From an uncultured beta proteobacterium (GTDB lineage: Bacteria > Pseudomonadota > Gammaproteobacteria > Burkholderiales > Burkholderiaceae_C): a DNA stretch of 7,609 nt. The notes under the pieces were generated by a model. That model was not told the DNA's origin. It saw only the letters and a program-made list of their open reading frames with translations, and ran no database searches. Numbering within the stretch: the first letter of the stretch is position 1; every line of letters begins with the position of its first letter. Positions 1 to 4,756 of the stretch are shown one piece after another. The translations under genes were made by a program, and so were the position numbers. The stretch spans positions 1 to 7,609 of the forward strand of contig CAIMHL010000154.1 of assembly GCA_903840825.1 (NCBI GenBank). Direction: 5' to 3'.

Positions 1-803
1 CCCCGCTGGCCCAAGGCCAGATGCTGGGTGCGTTTTGCCTGACCGAGCCACACACCGGCTCGGACGCCTCTAGCCTGCGCACCACGGCGGTGAAAGTGGG
101 GGACGAGTACGTGATTAACGGCGTCAAGCAGTTCATCACCAGCGGTAAAAACGGCGACGTGGCGGTGGTCATTGCGGTGACCGACAAAGGGGCTGGCAAA
201 AAAGGCATGAGCGCCTGTTTGGTGCCCACCAGCGCGCCCGGCTACGTGGTGGCCCGTCTGGAAGACAAGCTCGGCCAGCACAGCAGCGACACCGCGCAGA
301 TCAATTTTGACGATTGCCGCATTCCCGCAGAGAACCTGATTGGCCAAGAGGGCGAGGGCTACAAAATTGCTTTGGGTGCTTTAGAAGGCGGGCGCATTGG
401 CATCGCCGCACAAAGTATCGGCATGGCGCGCAGCGCATTTGAAGTGGCCTTGGCTTATTCCAAAGACCGCCAAAGCTTTGGCCAGCCCATATTCAACCAC
501 CAGGCGGTGGGCTTTAGGTTGGCCGACTGCGCGACCCAGTTAGAGGCGGCCCGCCAACTCACCTGGCACGCCGCAGCCCTGCGCGATGCCGGACGCCCCT
601 GCCTGAAAGAAGCCGCCATGGCCAAGCTCTTTGCCAGTGAAGTGGCCGAGCAAGTGTGCAGCGCCGCCCTCCAGACACTGGGCGGCTACGGCTACGTGAG
701 CGACTTCCCCATAGAGCGCATTTACCGCGACGTGCGGGTGTGCCAAATCTACGAAGGCACCTCAGATGTGCAGAAAATCATCATTCAACGCGCGCTGGCG
801 TAA
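1..803 (+). CDS. Acyl-CoA dehydrogenase, 5'-truncated by the window edge
   Basis: FAD-dependent alpha,beta-desaturation of an acyl-CoA thioester, passing electrons to electron-transfer flavoprotein in the cytoplasm. The reading frame is open from the first complete codon at base 3 (residues PLAQGQ before the first Met at 21), so Met21 is internal and the gene starts outside the window. About 266 residues are visible, against the usual ~380; roughly 115 N-terminal residues are missing. The first family signature, GAFCLTEPHTGSD, lies at the left end. The second, with LGGYGY and IYRDVRV, lies near the C terminus, followed by YEGTSDVQ, whose Glu is the catalytic base in butyryl-/short-/medium-chain enzymes. 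Isovaleryl-CoA dehydrogenases carry their base elsewhere and lack this Glu, so a short-chain or short-branched-chain substrate is more likely. The stop is 30 bp from the convergent dadA stop. The family is certain; the substrate is inferred. Confidence 0.93.
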   Translation, partial: PLAQGQMLGAFCLTEPHTGSDASSLRTTAVKVGDEYVINGVKQFITSGKNGDVAVVIAVTDKGAGKKGMSACLVPTSAPGYVVARLEDKLGQHSSDTAQINFDDCRIPAENLIGQEGEGYKIALGALEGGRIGIAAQSIGMARSAFEVALAYSKDRQSFGQPIFNHQAVGFRLADCATQLEAARQLTWHAAALRDAGRPCLKEAAMAKLFASEVAEQVCSAALQTLGGYGYVSDFPIERIYRDVRVCQIYEGTSDVQKIIIQRALA

Positions 804-816
804 CCCGGCTCATTGC

Positions 817-832
817 CCGAGTTACGGCTCGG
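817..832. terminator. Small inverted repeat between convergent stops, possible weak terminator
   Basis: CCGAG (817-821) and CTCGG (828-832) are perfect inverted arms around a 6-nt loop. They lie in the 30-bp gap between the acyl-CoA dehydrogenase stop and the dadA stop, the right place for a shared terminator. The stem has only 5 bp and just a TTTA follows on the plus strand, so the call is weak. Confidence 0.25.
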
Positions 833-833
833 T

Positions 834-2060
834 TTACTGCGCCGGGTAAGCGCCGCTCACCACCTCACCGATCATCTCGGCCGTGATCGCGCAAAGCGTC
901 CAGCCGAGGTGGCCGTGGCCGGTGTTGTAAAACACATTGGACTTGTTGCCCTTGCCCACGCGGGGCAGCATCGTGGGCATCATGGGACGCAGACCGGCCC
1001 ACGGCACCACGCTGTCGGTCTTGACACCGGGGAAACACTGCTGCACCCATTCCACCAGGGGGCGAATGCGGTCGGCGCGGATGTCGCGGTTATAGCCGTT
1101 GAATTCAGCGGTGCCTGCCACCCGGAAGCGGTCGTCGCCCAAACGGCTGCTGACCAACTTGGTGGCGTCGTCCAGCAAGCTCACAATAGGCGCGCTGGCC
1201 CGGCTTTGGGCGTCGCGCAGGTTGACGGTGATGGAGTAGCCCTTGACCGGGTACACATTGACACGGTCGCCGAGTTGCGCGGCCAACGCGCGGCTGGCCG
1301 TGCCCGCGCAGATGACCACGCCGTCAAACTGATGCGTGTTCTCAATGCCTGACTCGGTAGCGGTGATGCGCACGCCTTGGTCACTGCTGGCGACCTTGCT
1401 GATGTCTTGCCCGTACAAGGTGGCCACGCCCAAGCGTTCCGCTGCCGCAGCCAAGCCGGTGGTGAATTTATGGATGTCGCCGGTGGAGTCGCTCGGCGTG
1501 AAGTAGCCCCCAAAATAGTTGCCTGCCAGTGTGGGCTCTATGGCGCGCATTTCGGTGGGTGTGACCGCTGTGCGGCTTAAGCCCCCTAAAGCCAACAGGC
1601 GCGAGACCTTGCCTGCTTGGTCAAAGCTGGCCTTGTCGCGGTAGATGTGCAGGATACCTTTGGGTTTGTGGTCAAAGTCGATGCCTTCTTTCTCGGCCCA
1701 TCCCAGCAAGTGCTCGCGCGCAGCAATGCTGAGGCGCGCGGTTTCAATCGTGTTTTTTTCGTAATTCACCATGGCCGCCATGAACTCGGCAAACCATGAA
1801 ATCTTGTGCCAGCTAGGCTTGGGGTTGACCAGCAGGGGGGCGTCGCTCTTGAGCATCCACTTGAGGCCCTTGTAGATGGTCGAGCTGTGGTTCCAGACCT
1901 CGGCGTTTGAGGCGGAGAGTTGTCCGCCATTGGCAAACGAGGTTTCCATCGCGGCGTAACGGTGTTTTTCAAACAAGGTGACAGCAAAGCCACGCTTCGC
2001 CAGCGCATAGGCCGTGGTGACGCCCGTGATACCACCACCGATAACAGCTATTTTTTTCAT
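834..2060 (-). CDS. dadA: D-amino acid dehydrogenase small subunit-like FAD oxidoreductase (DadA family)
   Basis: A membrane-associated or soluble flavoenzyme that oxidises D-amino acids (D-alanine in characterised members), and possibly glycine, to the 2-oxo acid plus ammonia. It has 408 residues, slightly shorter than the usual ~416-434. The N terminus has the Rossmann dinucleotide motif GGGITG (residues 8-13) with the ribose-binding acidic residue about 18 residues later (E31). The family hallmark ETSFANGGQLS follows at about 39-49. The C terminus has the PWAGLRPMMPTMLP stretch (about 353-366) and GHGHLGW (about 381-387), typical of DadA FAD/substrate closure. The ATG at 2060 starts MKKIAVIGGG directly, so it is the natural start, but no clear Shine-Dalgarno sequence is seen. 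The leader contains a tandem glycine riboswitch, which strongly suggests glycine-dependent expression. Family membership is secure; whether D-alanine, glycine or another amino acid is the real substrate cannot be told. Confidence 0.93.
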   Translation of the reverse strand: MKKIAVIGGGITGVTTAYALAKRGFAVTLFEKHRYAAMETSFANGGQLSASNAEVWNHSSTIYKGLKWMLKSDAPLLVNPKPSWHKISWFAEFMAAMVNYEKNTIETARLSIAAREHLLGWAEKEGIDFDHKPKGILHIYRDKASFDQAGKVSRLLALGGLSRTAVTPTEMRAIEPTLAGNYFGGYFTPSDSTGDIHKFTTGLAAAAERLGVATLYGQDISKVASSDQGVRITATESGIENTHQFDGVVICAGTASRALAAQLGDRVNVYPVKGYSITVNLRDAQSRASAPIVSLLDDATKLVSSRLGDDRFRVAGTAEFNGYNRDIRADRIRPLVEWVQQCFPGVKTDSVVPWAGLRPMMPTMLPRVGKGNKSNVFYNTGHGHLGWTLCAITAEMIGEVVSGAYPAQ

Positions 2061-2081
2061 GAGAGAAGTCCAAATGAGTCA

Positions 2082-2115
2082 GGGTTTTGGACGGTTTTGA
2101 GCATTCAAAACCATC
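2082..2115 (-). promoter_or_regulatory. Probable riboswitch expression platform: GGTTTTGA hairpin and repeated GTCCAAAAC
   Basis: Directly after the second aptamer, the minus-strand RNA has a perfect 8-bp hairpin: GGTTTTGA, loop ATGC, TCAAAACC (plus-strand 2093-2112). The 9-mer GTCCAAAAC occurs just before it, inside the 3' end of aptamer 2 (2125-2133), and again just after it (2084-2092). The GTTTTG arm can therefore pair with any of several CAAAAC copies, which would suit a ligand-dependent switch. No U-tract follows, so transcription termination at this hairpin is not evident; control of translation initiation is the alternative. Confidence 0.5.
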
Positions 2116-2320
2116 GCCCCCTCTGTTTTGGACCTGAGAGATTCACGACACTTAAGGATCTAAATCCTGGTGACGCTTGCTCCTGCGGTGGACCGGGTGA
2201 CGAACCCTGATCACTCTTCAGAGTGTGTTGCTTGGTACCGGTCCTTTTGCCTGAGAGATTCCGGGGCGGTTGCTCCTTCGGCGCTTTTTACATGGAGATT
2301 GTTCAAAGTCTCTCCCGGTT
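2116..2320 (-). ncRNA. Tandem glycine riboswitch (two aptamers) in the dadA leader
   Basis: Read on the minus strand, this has the conserved glycine-aptamer pattern twice. Aptamer 1 (about 2236-2320) has GGGAGAG, then GCGCCGAAGGAGCAA, then AATCTCTCAGGCAAAAGGAC. Aptamer 2 (about 2117-2223) has CTCTG as the 5' side of its P1 stem, then GCAGGAGCAAGCG, then GAATCTCTCAGG, and closes with CAGAGGGGG. CTCTG (plus-strand 2219-2223) pairs with CAGAG (2121-2125). This is the classic cooperative tandem arrangement, with a short linker of about 13 nt between the aptamers. It lies 56 nt upstream of the dadA start in the same direction. The regulatory sign (ON or OFF) cannot be read from the sequence. Recognition is from known consensus elements, not from a covariance-model search. 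Confidence 0.93.
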
Positions 2321-2329
2321 CCAGATTGC

Positions 2330-2365
2330 TATTATGGCATTCAAAATTCGCCTTTTTAGAAAAGG
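2330..2365 (-). promoter_or_regulatory. Candidate promoter region for the riboswitch-dadA transcript
   Basis: Just upstream of the first aptamer, the minus strand has CATAAT (plus-strand ATTATG, 2331-2336), a 5-of-6 match to the sigma70 -10 box, at a distance that would start the RNA close to the first aptamer stem. No convincing -35 box is seen at 16-18 bp. A small inverted repeat, CCTTTT-TAG-AAAAGG (2351-2365), lies where a -35 or operator would be. The rest of the dadA/HAD divergent gap (2366-2426) holds no promoter I can defend. Confidence 0.3.
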
Positions 2366-2426
2366 TGCTTCGTCGGTATTTTGAATAAATCAACCTCTAA
2401 ACCTTGCGCTCTTTGCGTAACCAGCT

Positions 2427-3080
2427 ATGAAATTTGAAGCCATATTATTTGACTGTGATGGGGTCTTGGTCGACAGCGAGCCGATTGTGAACGGTGTTTT
2501 GCGCGACATGCTGGAAGAGCGAGGCTGGGCCATGAGCGCGCAGGACTGCATGGATTACTTTGTGGGCAAGGCAGTGCGCGATGAGCGCGTGGCGATTGAA
2601 GCCCACACTGGGCAGCCTTTGACCGAGGGCTGGATGGGACTTTTTTACGAGCGCCGCAACGCCGAGTTGCGCGAGCGTCTGGAGATCATCACCGGGGCGC
2701 ATGCGGCCGTGGATGCCGCGCACACGCACACGCTGGCGCGCATTGCCTGTGCCTCAGGCGCTGACCGATTCAAGGTAGAAATGCAGCTGACCCAAGTCGG
2801 TTTATTCGGGTTTTTTGAAGGCCGCGTTTTCAGCGGCCATGAAATGCCCCGCTCAAAACCCTCACCTGATGTTTATTTGGCGGCCGCGCACCACCTGAAC
2901 GCAGCACCCAGTCAGTGTTTGGTGATTGAAGACACCACCATCGGCATCACTGCAGGTGTGGCAGCGGGCGCCACGGTGTGGGCTTATTGCCCGACACCAG
3001 CGCGCGGTCCGGCGCTGCTGCAGGCGGGGGCCGGTCGCTTGTTTGGCAGCATGGCCGACTTACCGGGCTTGTTGGCCTGA
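2427..3080 (+). CDS. HAD-superfamily phosphatase (beta-phosphoglucomutase / phosphoglycolate phosphatase-like)
   Basis: A cytoplasmic Mg-dependent hydrolase of small phosphorylated metabolites, 217 residues, normal for this group. All four HAD motifs are present: motif I DCDGVLVDSEP with nucleophile D9 and acid/base D11; motif II Ser at S110 in ACASGADR; motif III Lys K144 in RSKPSPDVY; motif IV E168/D169 in VIEDTTIGI, followed by the usual AGxxAGA-type helix. Residues about 18-85 form the helical C1 cap inserted after motif I. Variants with EDTTIGI and GHEMPRSKPSPD resemble YieH-like sugar-phosphate phosphatases, but the substrate is unknown. The start at ATG 2427 puts motif I at the expected distance; upstream bases show no recognisable Shine-Dalgarno. 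It is divergent from the riboswitch-controlled dadA, so the two may share a control region, but their promoters are separate. Confidence 0.9.
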   Translation: MKFEAILFDCDGVLVDSEPIVNGVLRDMLEERGWAMSAQDCMDYFVGKAVRDERVAIEAHTGQPLTEGWMGLFYERRNAELRERLEIITGAHAAVDAAHTHTLARIACASGADRFKVEMQLTQVGLFGFFEGRVFSGHEMPRSKPSPDVYLAAAHHLNAAPSQCLVIEDTTIGITAGVAAGATVWAYCPTPARGPALLQAGAGRLFGSMADLPGLLA

Positions 3081-3100
3081 CTTCGGTCTGCCTGTTTTTT
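3074..3100 (+). terminator. Possible rho-independent terminator of the HAD phosphatase gene
   Basis: Overlapping the HAD stop codon, GGC (3074-3076) and GAC (3079-3081) pair with GTC (3086-3088) and GCC (3090-3092) around a TTCG tetraloop, with a small internal loop. Two bases later comes a run of six T (3095-3100). The stem is short and interrupted, but the UUCG loop plus U-run favours real termination. The same T-run also belongs to a repeated unit in this gap, so its role may not be only termination. Confidence 0.45.
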
Positions 3101-3112
3101 AAGCATCTTGTT

Positions 3113-3146
3113 ACAAGCCGCACCAGCCATGGGTTTGGCGGCTTGT
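3113..3146. repeat. Perfect 9-bp inverted repeat inside repeat unit 1
   Basis: ACAAGCCGC at 3113-3121 is the exact reverse complement of GCGGCTTGT at 3138-3146, separated by 16 nt. It could form a strong RNA or DNA hairpin downstream of the HAD gene. No T-run follows on plus, so it is not a standard terminator. Confidence 0.5.
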
Positions 3147-3166
3147 TCAGGGCTGGGTCCACAATG

Positions 3167-3175
3167 TTATCCACA
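3167..3175 (+). promoter_or_regulatory. DnaA box 1 (TTATCCACA)
   Basis: Exact match to the high-affinity E. coli R1/R4 DnaA box. Preceded by TCCACAATG and followed by TTTTTGTG, so the box overlaps a CACAA/TTGTG dyad. Same orientation as boxes 2 and 3. Confidence 0.65.
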
Positions 3176-3249
3176 ATTTTTGTGTATGAAAACTAGCCCG
3201 TTTGGAATGTTGCTGTGTGAGCACAGAAAACGCCTTTATTTCACCTGAG

Positions 3250-3268
3250 AAATTAATATAAAAATATT
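3250..3268. other. 19-bp AT-only run, possible unwinding element
   Basis: Nineteen consecutive A/T bases, in a genome segment that is otherwise mostly GC-rich, located between DnaA boxes 1 and 2. In replication origins such stretches act as DNA unwinding elements; here that role is only inferred from position. It could equally be a promoter-like stretch, since several TATAAT-like hexamers can be drawn in it, but no gene follows. Confidence 0.35.
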
Positions 3269-3343
3269 GTTTAAGCCGATTTCCGAGGTCTTTCTGGTAT
3301 GCAATCTGGCCATAATGCGGTCGATTAAATGACTTATACCCTG

Positions 3344-3446
3344 TGCTTATTTTTTAAGCATCGCGTTGCAGACCAAGCTGGCATTGGATTCAAGTTGCTT
3401 TCTTGGGGCTACTCCACAATGTTATCCACAGAACTTGTGGGCTGAA
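3344..3446 (+). repeat. Repeat unit 2 (T6AAGCATC ... DnaA box ... TTGTGG)
   Basis: TTTTTTAAGCATC (3350-3362) lies 72 bp before the second DnaA box, with the same spacing as unit 1. The T-run is embedded in a perfect palindrome, TGCTTA-TTTTT-TAAGCA (3344-3360). Sequence between the anchors is only about half identical to unit 1, so the conserved parts are the T6AAGCATC head and the TCCACAATGTTATCCACA tail. The DnaA box continues into CCACA-GAACT-TGTGG. Confidence 0.55.
3422..3430 (+). promoter_or_regulatory. DnaA box 2 (TTATCCACA)
   Basis: Exact DnaA box, 255 bp downstream of box 1, same orientation. The 9 bp before it are identical to those before box 1 (TCCACAATG), and a CCACA/TGTGG dyad overlaps its right half. 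Confidence 0.65.
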
Positions 3447-3478
3447 TGGTTTGAATTATTTTTTAACCCGGGAAAGGG

Positions 3479-3513
3479 CGGTGCCCGAAATTTGGGCACC
3501 GGCTTGAAAGCCG
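3479..3513. repeat. Two abutting perfect hairpins
   Basis: CGGTGCCC (3479-3486) pairs with GGGCACCG (3494-3501) around GAAATTT. Immediately after, CGGCTT (3500-3505) pairs with AAGCCG (3508-3513) around GA; the two stems share two bases. There is no T-run after either hairpin on either strand, so they are not ordinary terminators. They sit between DnaA boxes 2 and 3. Confidence 0.5.
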
Positions 3514-3533
3514 CATGAAACCTCGCTTTCGCA

Positions 3534-3580
3534 GCCTTGTACCGGGCTGGGTACACAAAGTTATCCACAAAATTTGTGCA
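3534..3580 (+). repeat. Partial repeat unit 3 with DnaA box
   Basis: This 47-bp segment aligns without gaps to 3140-3186 with only about 8 to 9 differences, including an identical GGGCTGGGT, the DnaA box and the TTTGTG end. Unlike units 1 and 2 it lacks the T6AAGCATC head at 72 bp upstream; the nearest T6 run (3459-3464) is 102 bp upstream. Confidence 0.6.
3561..3569 (+). promoter_or_regulatory. DnaA box 3 (TTATCCACA)
   Basis: Exact DnaA box, 139 bp after box 2, same orientation. It overlaps the perfect dyad CACAAA-A-TTTGTG (3566-3578). It lies 54 bp beyond the stop of the convergent AraC gene. Confidence 0.65.
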
Positions 3581-3622
3581 GTGGCGTTAGCTTAATTTGT
3601 GCTAGGCCTAATCAGGGCTTAA

Positions 3623-4633
3623 TTAGACCGATGGGGAGCCCAAACGCCTGAATTCAGCGGGCGAAGTGCCGGTCCAATTCCGAAAGGCCCGCATAAAACT
3701 TTTCTCGTTTGAGAAGCCCGCTGCGACGGCCACTTGTTTGATGGGGCGCGCCGAGCGCAGCAGCAGTTCCAGCGCCCGGGTTTTGCGCACCTCGTCTTTC
3801 AGGGCTTGCAGGGAGGCGCCTTCGTCTTTGAGTTGCCGGTGCAAGGTGCGCGGTGAAACATTGAGCAAGGCGCTCAAGGCTTCGGCATTGTGGGTTTGCG
3901 CCGGGTGCGCGCTCAGCGCCAGCCGCACGCGCTGCACCAGCAGGCGGTCGCGCCGGTACTGCAGTACGGTCAGGGGCAGGGCGCGCTGCAGCATGTGTTG
4001 CAGCGCGGGCTCATCGCGGCGCAGGGGCAGGGCGAGGTAGCGGGCGTCAAATTGAATCGCGGCGTTGGCCGACTCAAAAGTGGTGGGGCCTGAAAACAGC
4101 ACGCCATACACATCGGCATGCCCAGGTGCCGAAAACGGAAACTGAGCCCCTTGCAGGCCAATGCGCGAATCAATCAGCCAGCAGGCCAGACCATGCACGT
4201 TGCGCAGCACCGAGACCAGGCAAAACTCACGCAGCACACCCAGATCGCGCGACTCTGTCAGGCGCAGCGTGGCCGTTTCGCCGCTGGTGGTCAGAGTGAG
4301 CGAAATGTCGGGGGTGATAAGCCCGTGGTGGCGGCACCAGCGCTTGAGCGCCACCCCCAGTGTTGGCGCGCTGATGGAGGCGCGCGCCAACATGCCGTAG
4401 CTGCCCCAAGGCAAGCGGCGACTGAACCAGCTTAAGCCCTCGTCGTCGAGCTCCTGCATGGCCGCGCCCGAGAGTCGCTCAAACTGTTCGGCGGTAATGC
4501 GCGCGGTGGTATTTTCCAATAACTCTGGCGCAATTTGTGCCAGTGCCAGGGCGCGATCAGGGGTCTTTCCTTGAGATAAATAAGCTTGAACAATAGCTTT
4601 GACGAATGCGATAGGGGTGATGGCGGTACTCAT
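3623..4633 (-). CDS. AraC-family transcriptional regulator with N-terminal arabinose-binding-like (OruR-type) domain
   Basis: A cytoplasmic DNA-binding regulator, 336 residues from the Met at 4633. The frame stays open to an upstream Met at 4675, but those 14 extra residues (GHEGCKSCQ...) are unlike the family and overlap the divergent control region, whereas MSTAITPIAFVKAIVQAYL is a typical family N terminus. Residues about 8-190 form the effector-sensing domain (YGMLARASISAPTLGVALKR is characteristic). The last ~100 residues hold two helix-turn-helix motifs: LSALLNVSPRTLHRQLKDEG, then IKQVAVAAGFSNEKSFMRAF, ending in GTSPAEFRR. It is divergent from the methylcrotonyl-CoA carboxylase beta gene with a 123-bp gap, so it probably controls that locus and perhaps itself. 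The effector is unknown; a leucine-pathway acyl-CoA or acid is an inference from position. No clear Shine-Dalgarno precedes either Met. Confidence 0.9.
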   Translation of the reverse strand: MSTAITPIAFVKAIVQAYLSQGKTPDRALALAQIAPELLENTTARITAEQFERLSGAAMQELDDEGLSWFSRRLPWGSYGMLARASISAPTLGVALKRWCRHHGLITPDISLTLTTSGETATLRLTESRDLGVLREFCLVSVLRNVHGLACWLIDSRIGLQGAQFPFSAPGHADVYGVLFSGPTTFESANAAIQFDARYLALPLRRDEPALQHMLQRALPLTVLQYRRDRLLVQRVRLALSAHPAQTHNAEALSALLNVSPRTLHRQLKDEGASLQALKDEVRKTRALELLLRSARPIKQVAVAAGFSNEKSFMRAFRNWTGTSPAEFRRLGSPSV

Positions 4634-4649
4634 GCGATTTGTATTTTGG

Positions 4650-4669
4650 CACGATTTGCAACCTTCGTG
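4650..4669. promoter_or_regulatory. Candidate operator dyad in the araC/mccB divergent region
   Basis: CACGA (4650-4654) and TCGTG (4665-4669) are perfect inverted half-sites with a 10-bp spacer, 17 bp upstream of the AraC gene start and 88 bp upstream of mccB. A direct repeat CAAATCG also occurs on the minus strand here (ends near 4636 and 4655). Either could be a regulator binding site. No good sigma70 promoter pair is visible on either strand. Confidence 0.3.
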
Positions 4670-4700
4670 GCCCACGTAAATCCTGATGCGCTTTTATGCT

Positions 4701-4737
4701 TTGGGCGTGACAATGGCGGCTCAAACCGCCCGCCCAA
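4701..4737 (+). promoter_or_regulatory. Nested perfect hairpin in the mccB leader
   Basis: TTGGGCG (4701-4707) pairs with CGCCCAA (4731-4737). Inside, GGCGG (4715-4719) pairs with CCGCC (4726-4730) around CTCAAA, leaving a one-sided 7-nt bulge (TGACAAT). The structure ends 19 nt before the mccB start codon, so in the mRNA it would sit just upstream of the ribosome binding site. It could affect translation or be a protein site on DNA. No T-run follows. Confidence 0.4.
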
Positions 4738-4756
4738 GACCCTTAGAAAGAAGCCC

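Larger units (their letters stand above)
3095..3186 (+). repeat. Repeat unit 1 (T6AAGCATC ... DnaA box ... TTGTG)
   Basis: Starts with TTTTTTAAGCATC (3095-3107) and ends with a DnaA box followed by a CACAA-TTT-TTGTG dyad. The distance from the T-run to the DnaA box is 72 bp, exactly as in unit 2. Between them lies a perfect 9-bp inverted repeat, ACAAGCCGC (3113-3121) with GCGGCTTGT (3138-3146), not conserved in unit 2. Its last 47 bp closely match 3534-3580. Confidence 0.6.
3081..3622. other. 542-bp non-coding gap between convergent genes, with DnaA boxes, AT-rich core and hairpins
   Basis: No credible gene lies here; the short frames lack ribosome binding sites and family resemblance. The flanking genes point inward (HAD on plus, AraC on minus), so no promoter of either should be here. 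The gap contains three exact DnaA boxes, a 19-bp AT-only run, two diverged copies of a T6AAGCATC-to-DnaA-box unit with identical 72-bp internal spacing, a third partial copy, and several perfect inverted repeats. Together these look like a DnaA-binding or replication-related locus, or a family of dispersed repeats carrying DnaA boxes. Confidence 0.6.

Noticed and set aside
813..1352. 179-aa plus-strand open frame opposite dadA
   Set aside because: Composition (many His, Gly, Ala, Arg) is that of a reverse-frame shadow of the real dadA; no recognisable domain.
2170..2393. Two short open frames (plus and minus) across the riboswitch
   Set aside because: The sequence is explained by conserved riboswitch RNA elements on the minus strand; neither frame has supporting signals.
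2978..3196. 72-aa plus and 75-aa minus frames at the end of the HAD gene
   Set aside because: They overlap the HAD gene out of frame and run into the repeat region; no ribosome binding site or homology clue.
3095..3580. CRISPR array
   Set aside because: Only two to three diverged copies with unequal spacing (255 and 139 bp between boxes) and no repeat-spacer regularity; no cas genes.
3081..3622. Insertion sequence remnant
   Set aside because: No transposase fragment in any frame and no terminal inverted repeats with flanking target duplications that I can see.
4634..4675. Upstream extension of the AraC regulator to a Met at 4675
   Set aside because: The 14 extra residues are atypical and lie over the candidate operator; MSTAITPIAFVKAIVQAYL at 4633 is a normal family N terminus.
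4586..4756. Upstream extension of the carboxyltransferase frame by 57 codons
   Set aside because: It overlaps the start of the divergent AraC gene, encodes residues unlike the family, and the Met at 4757 gives the normal length with an AG-rich ribosome binding site.
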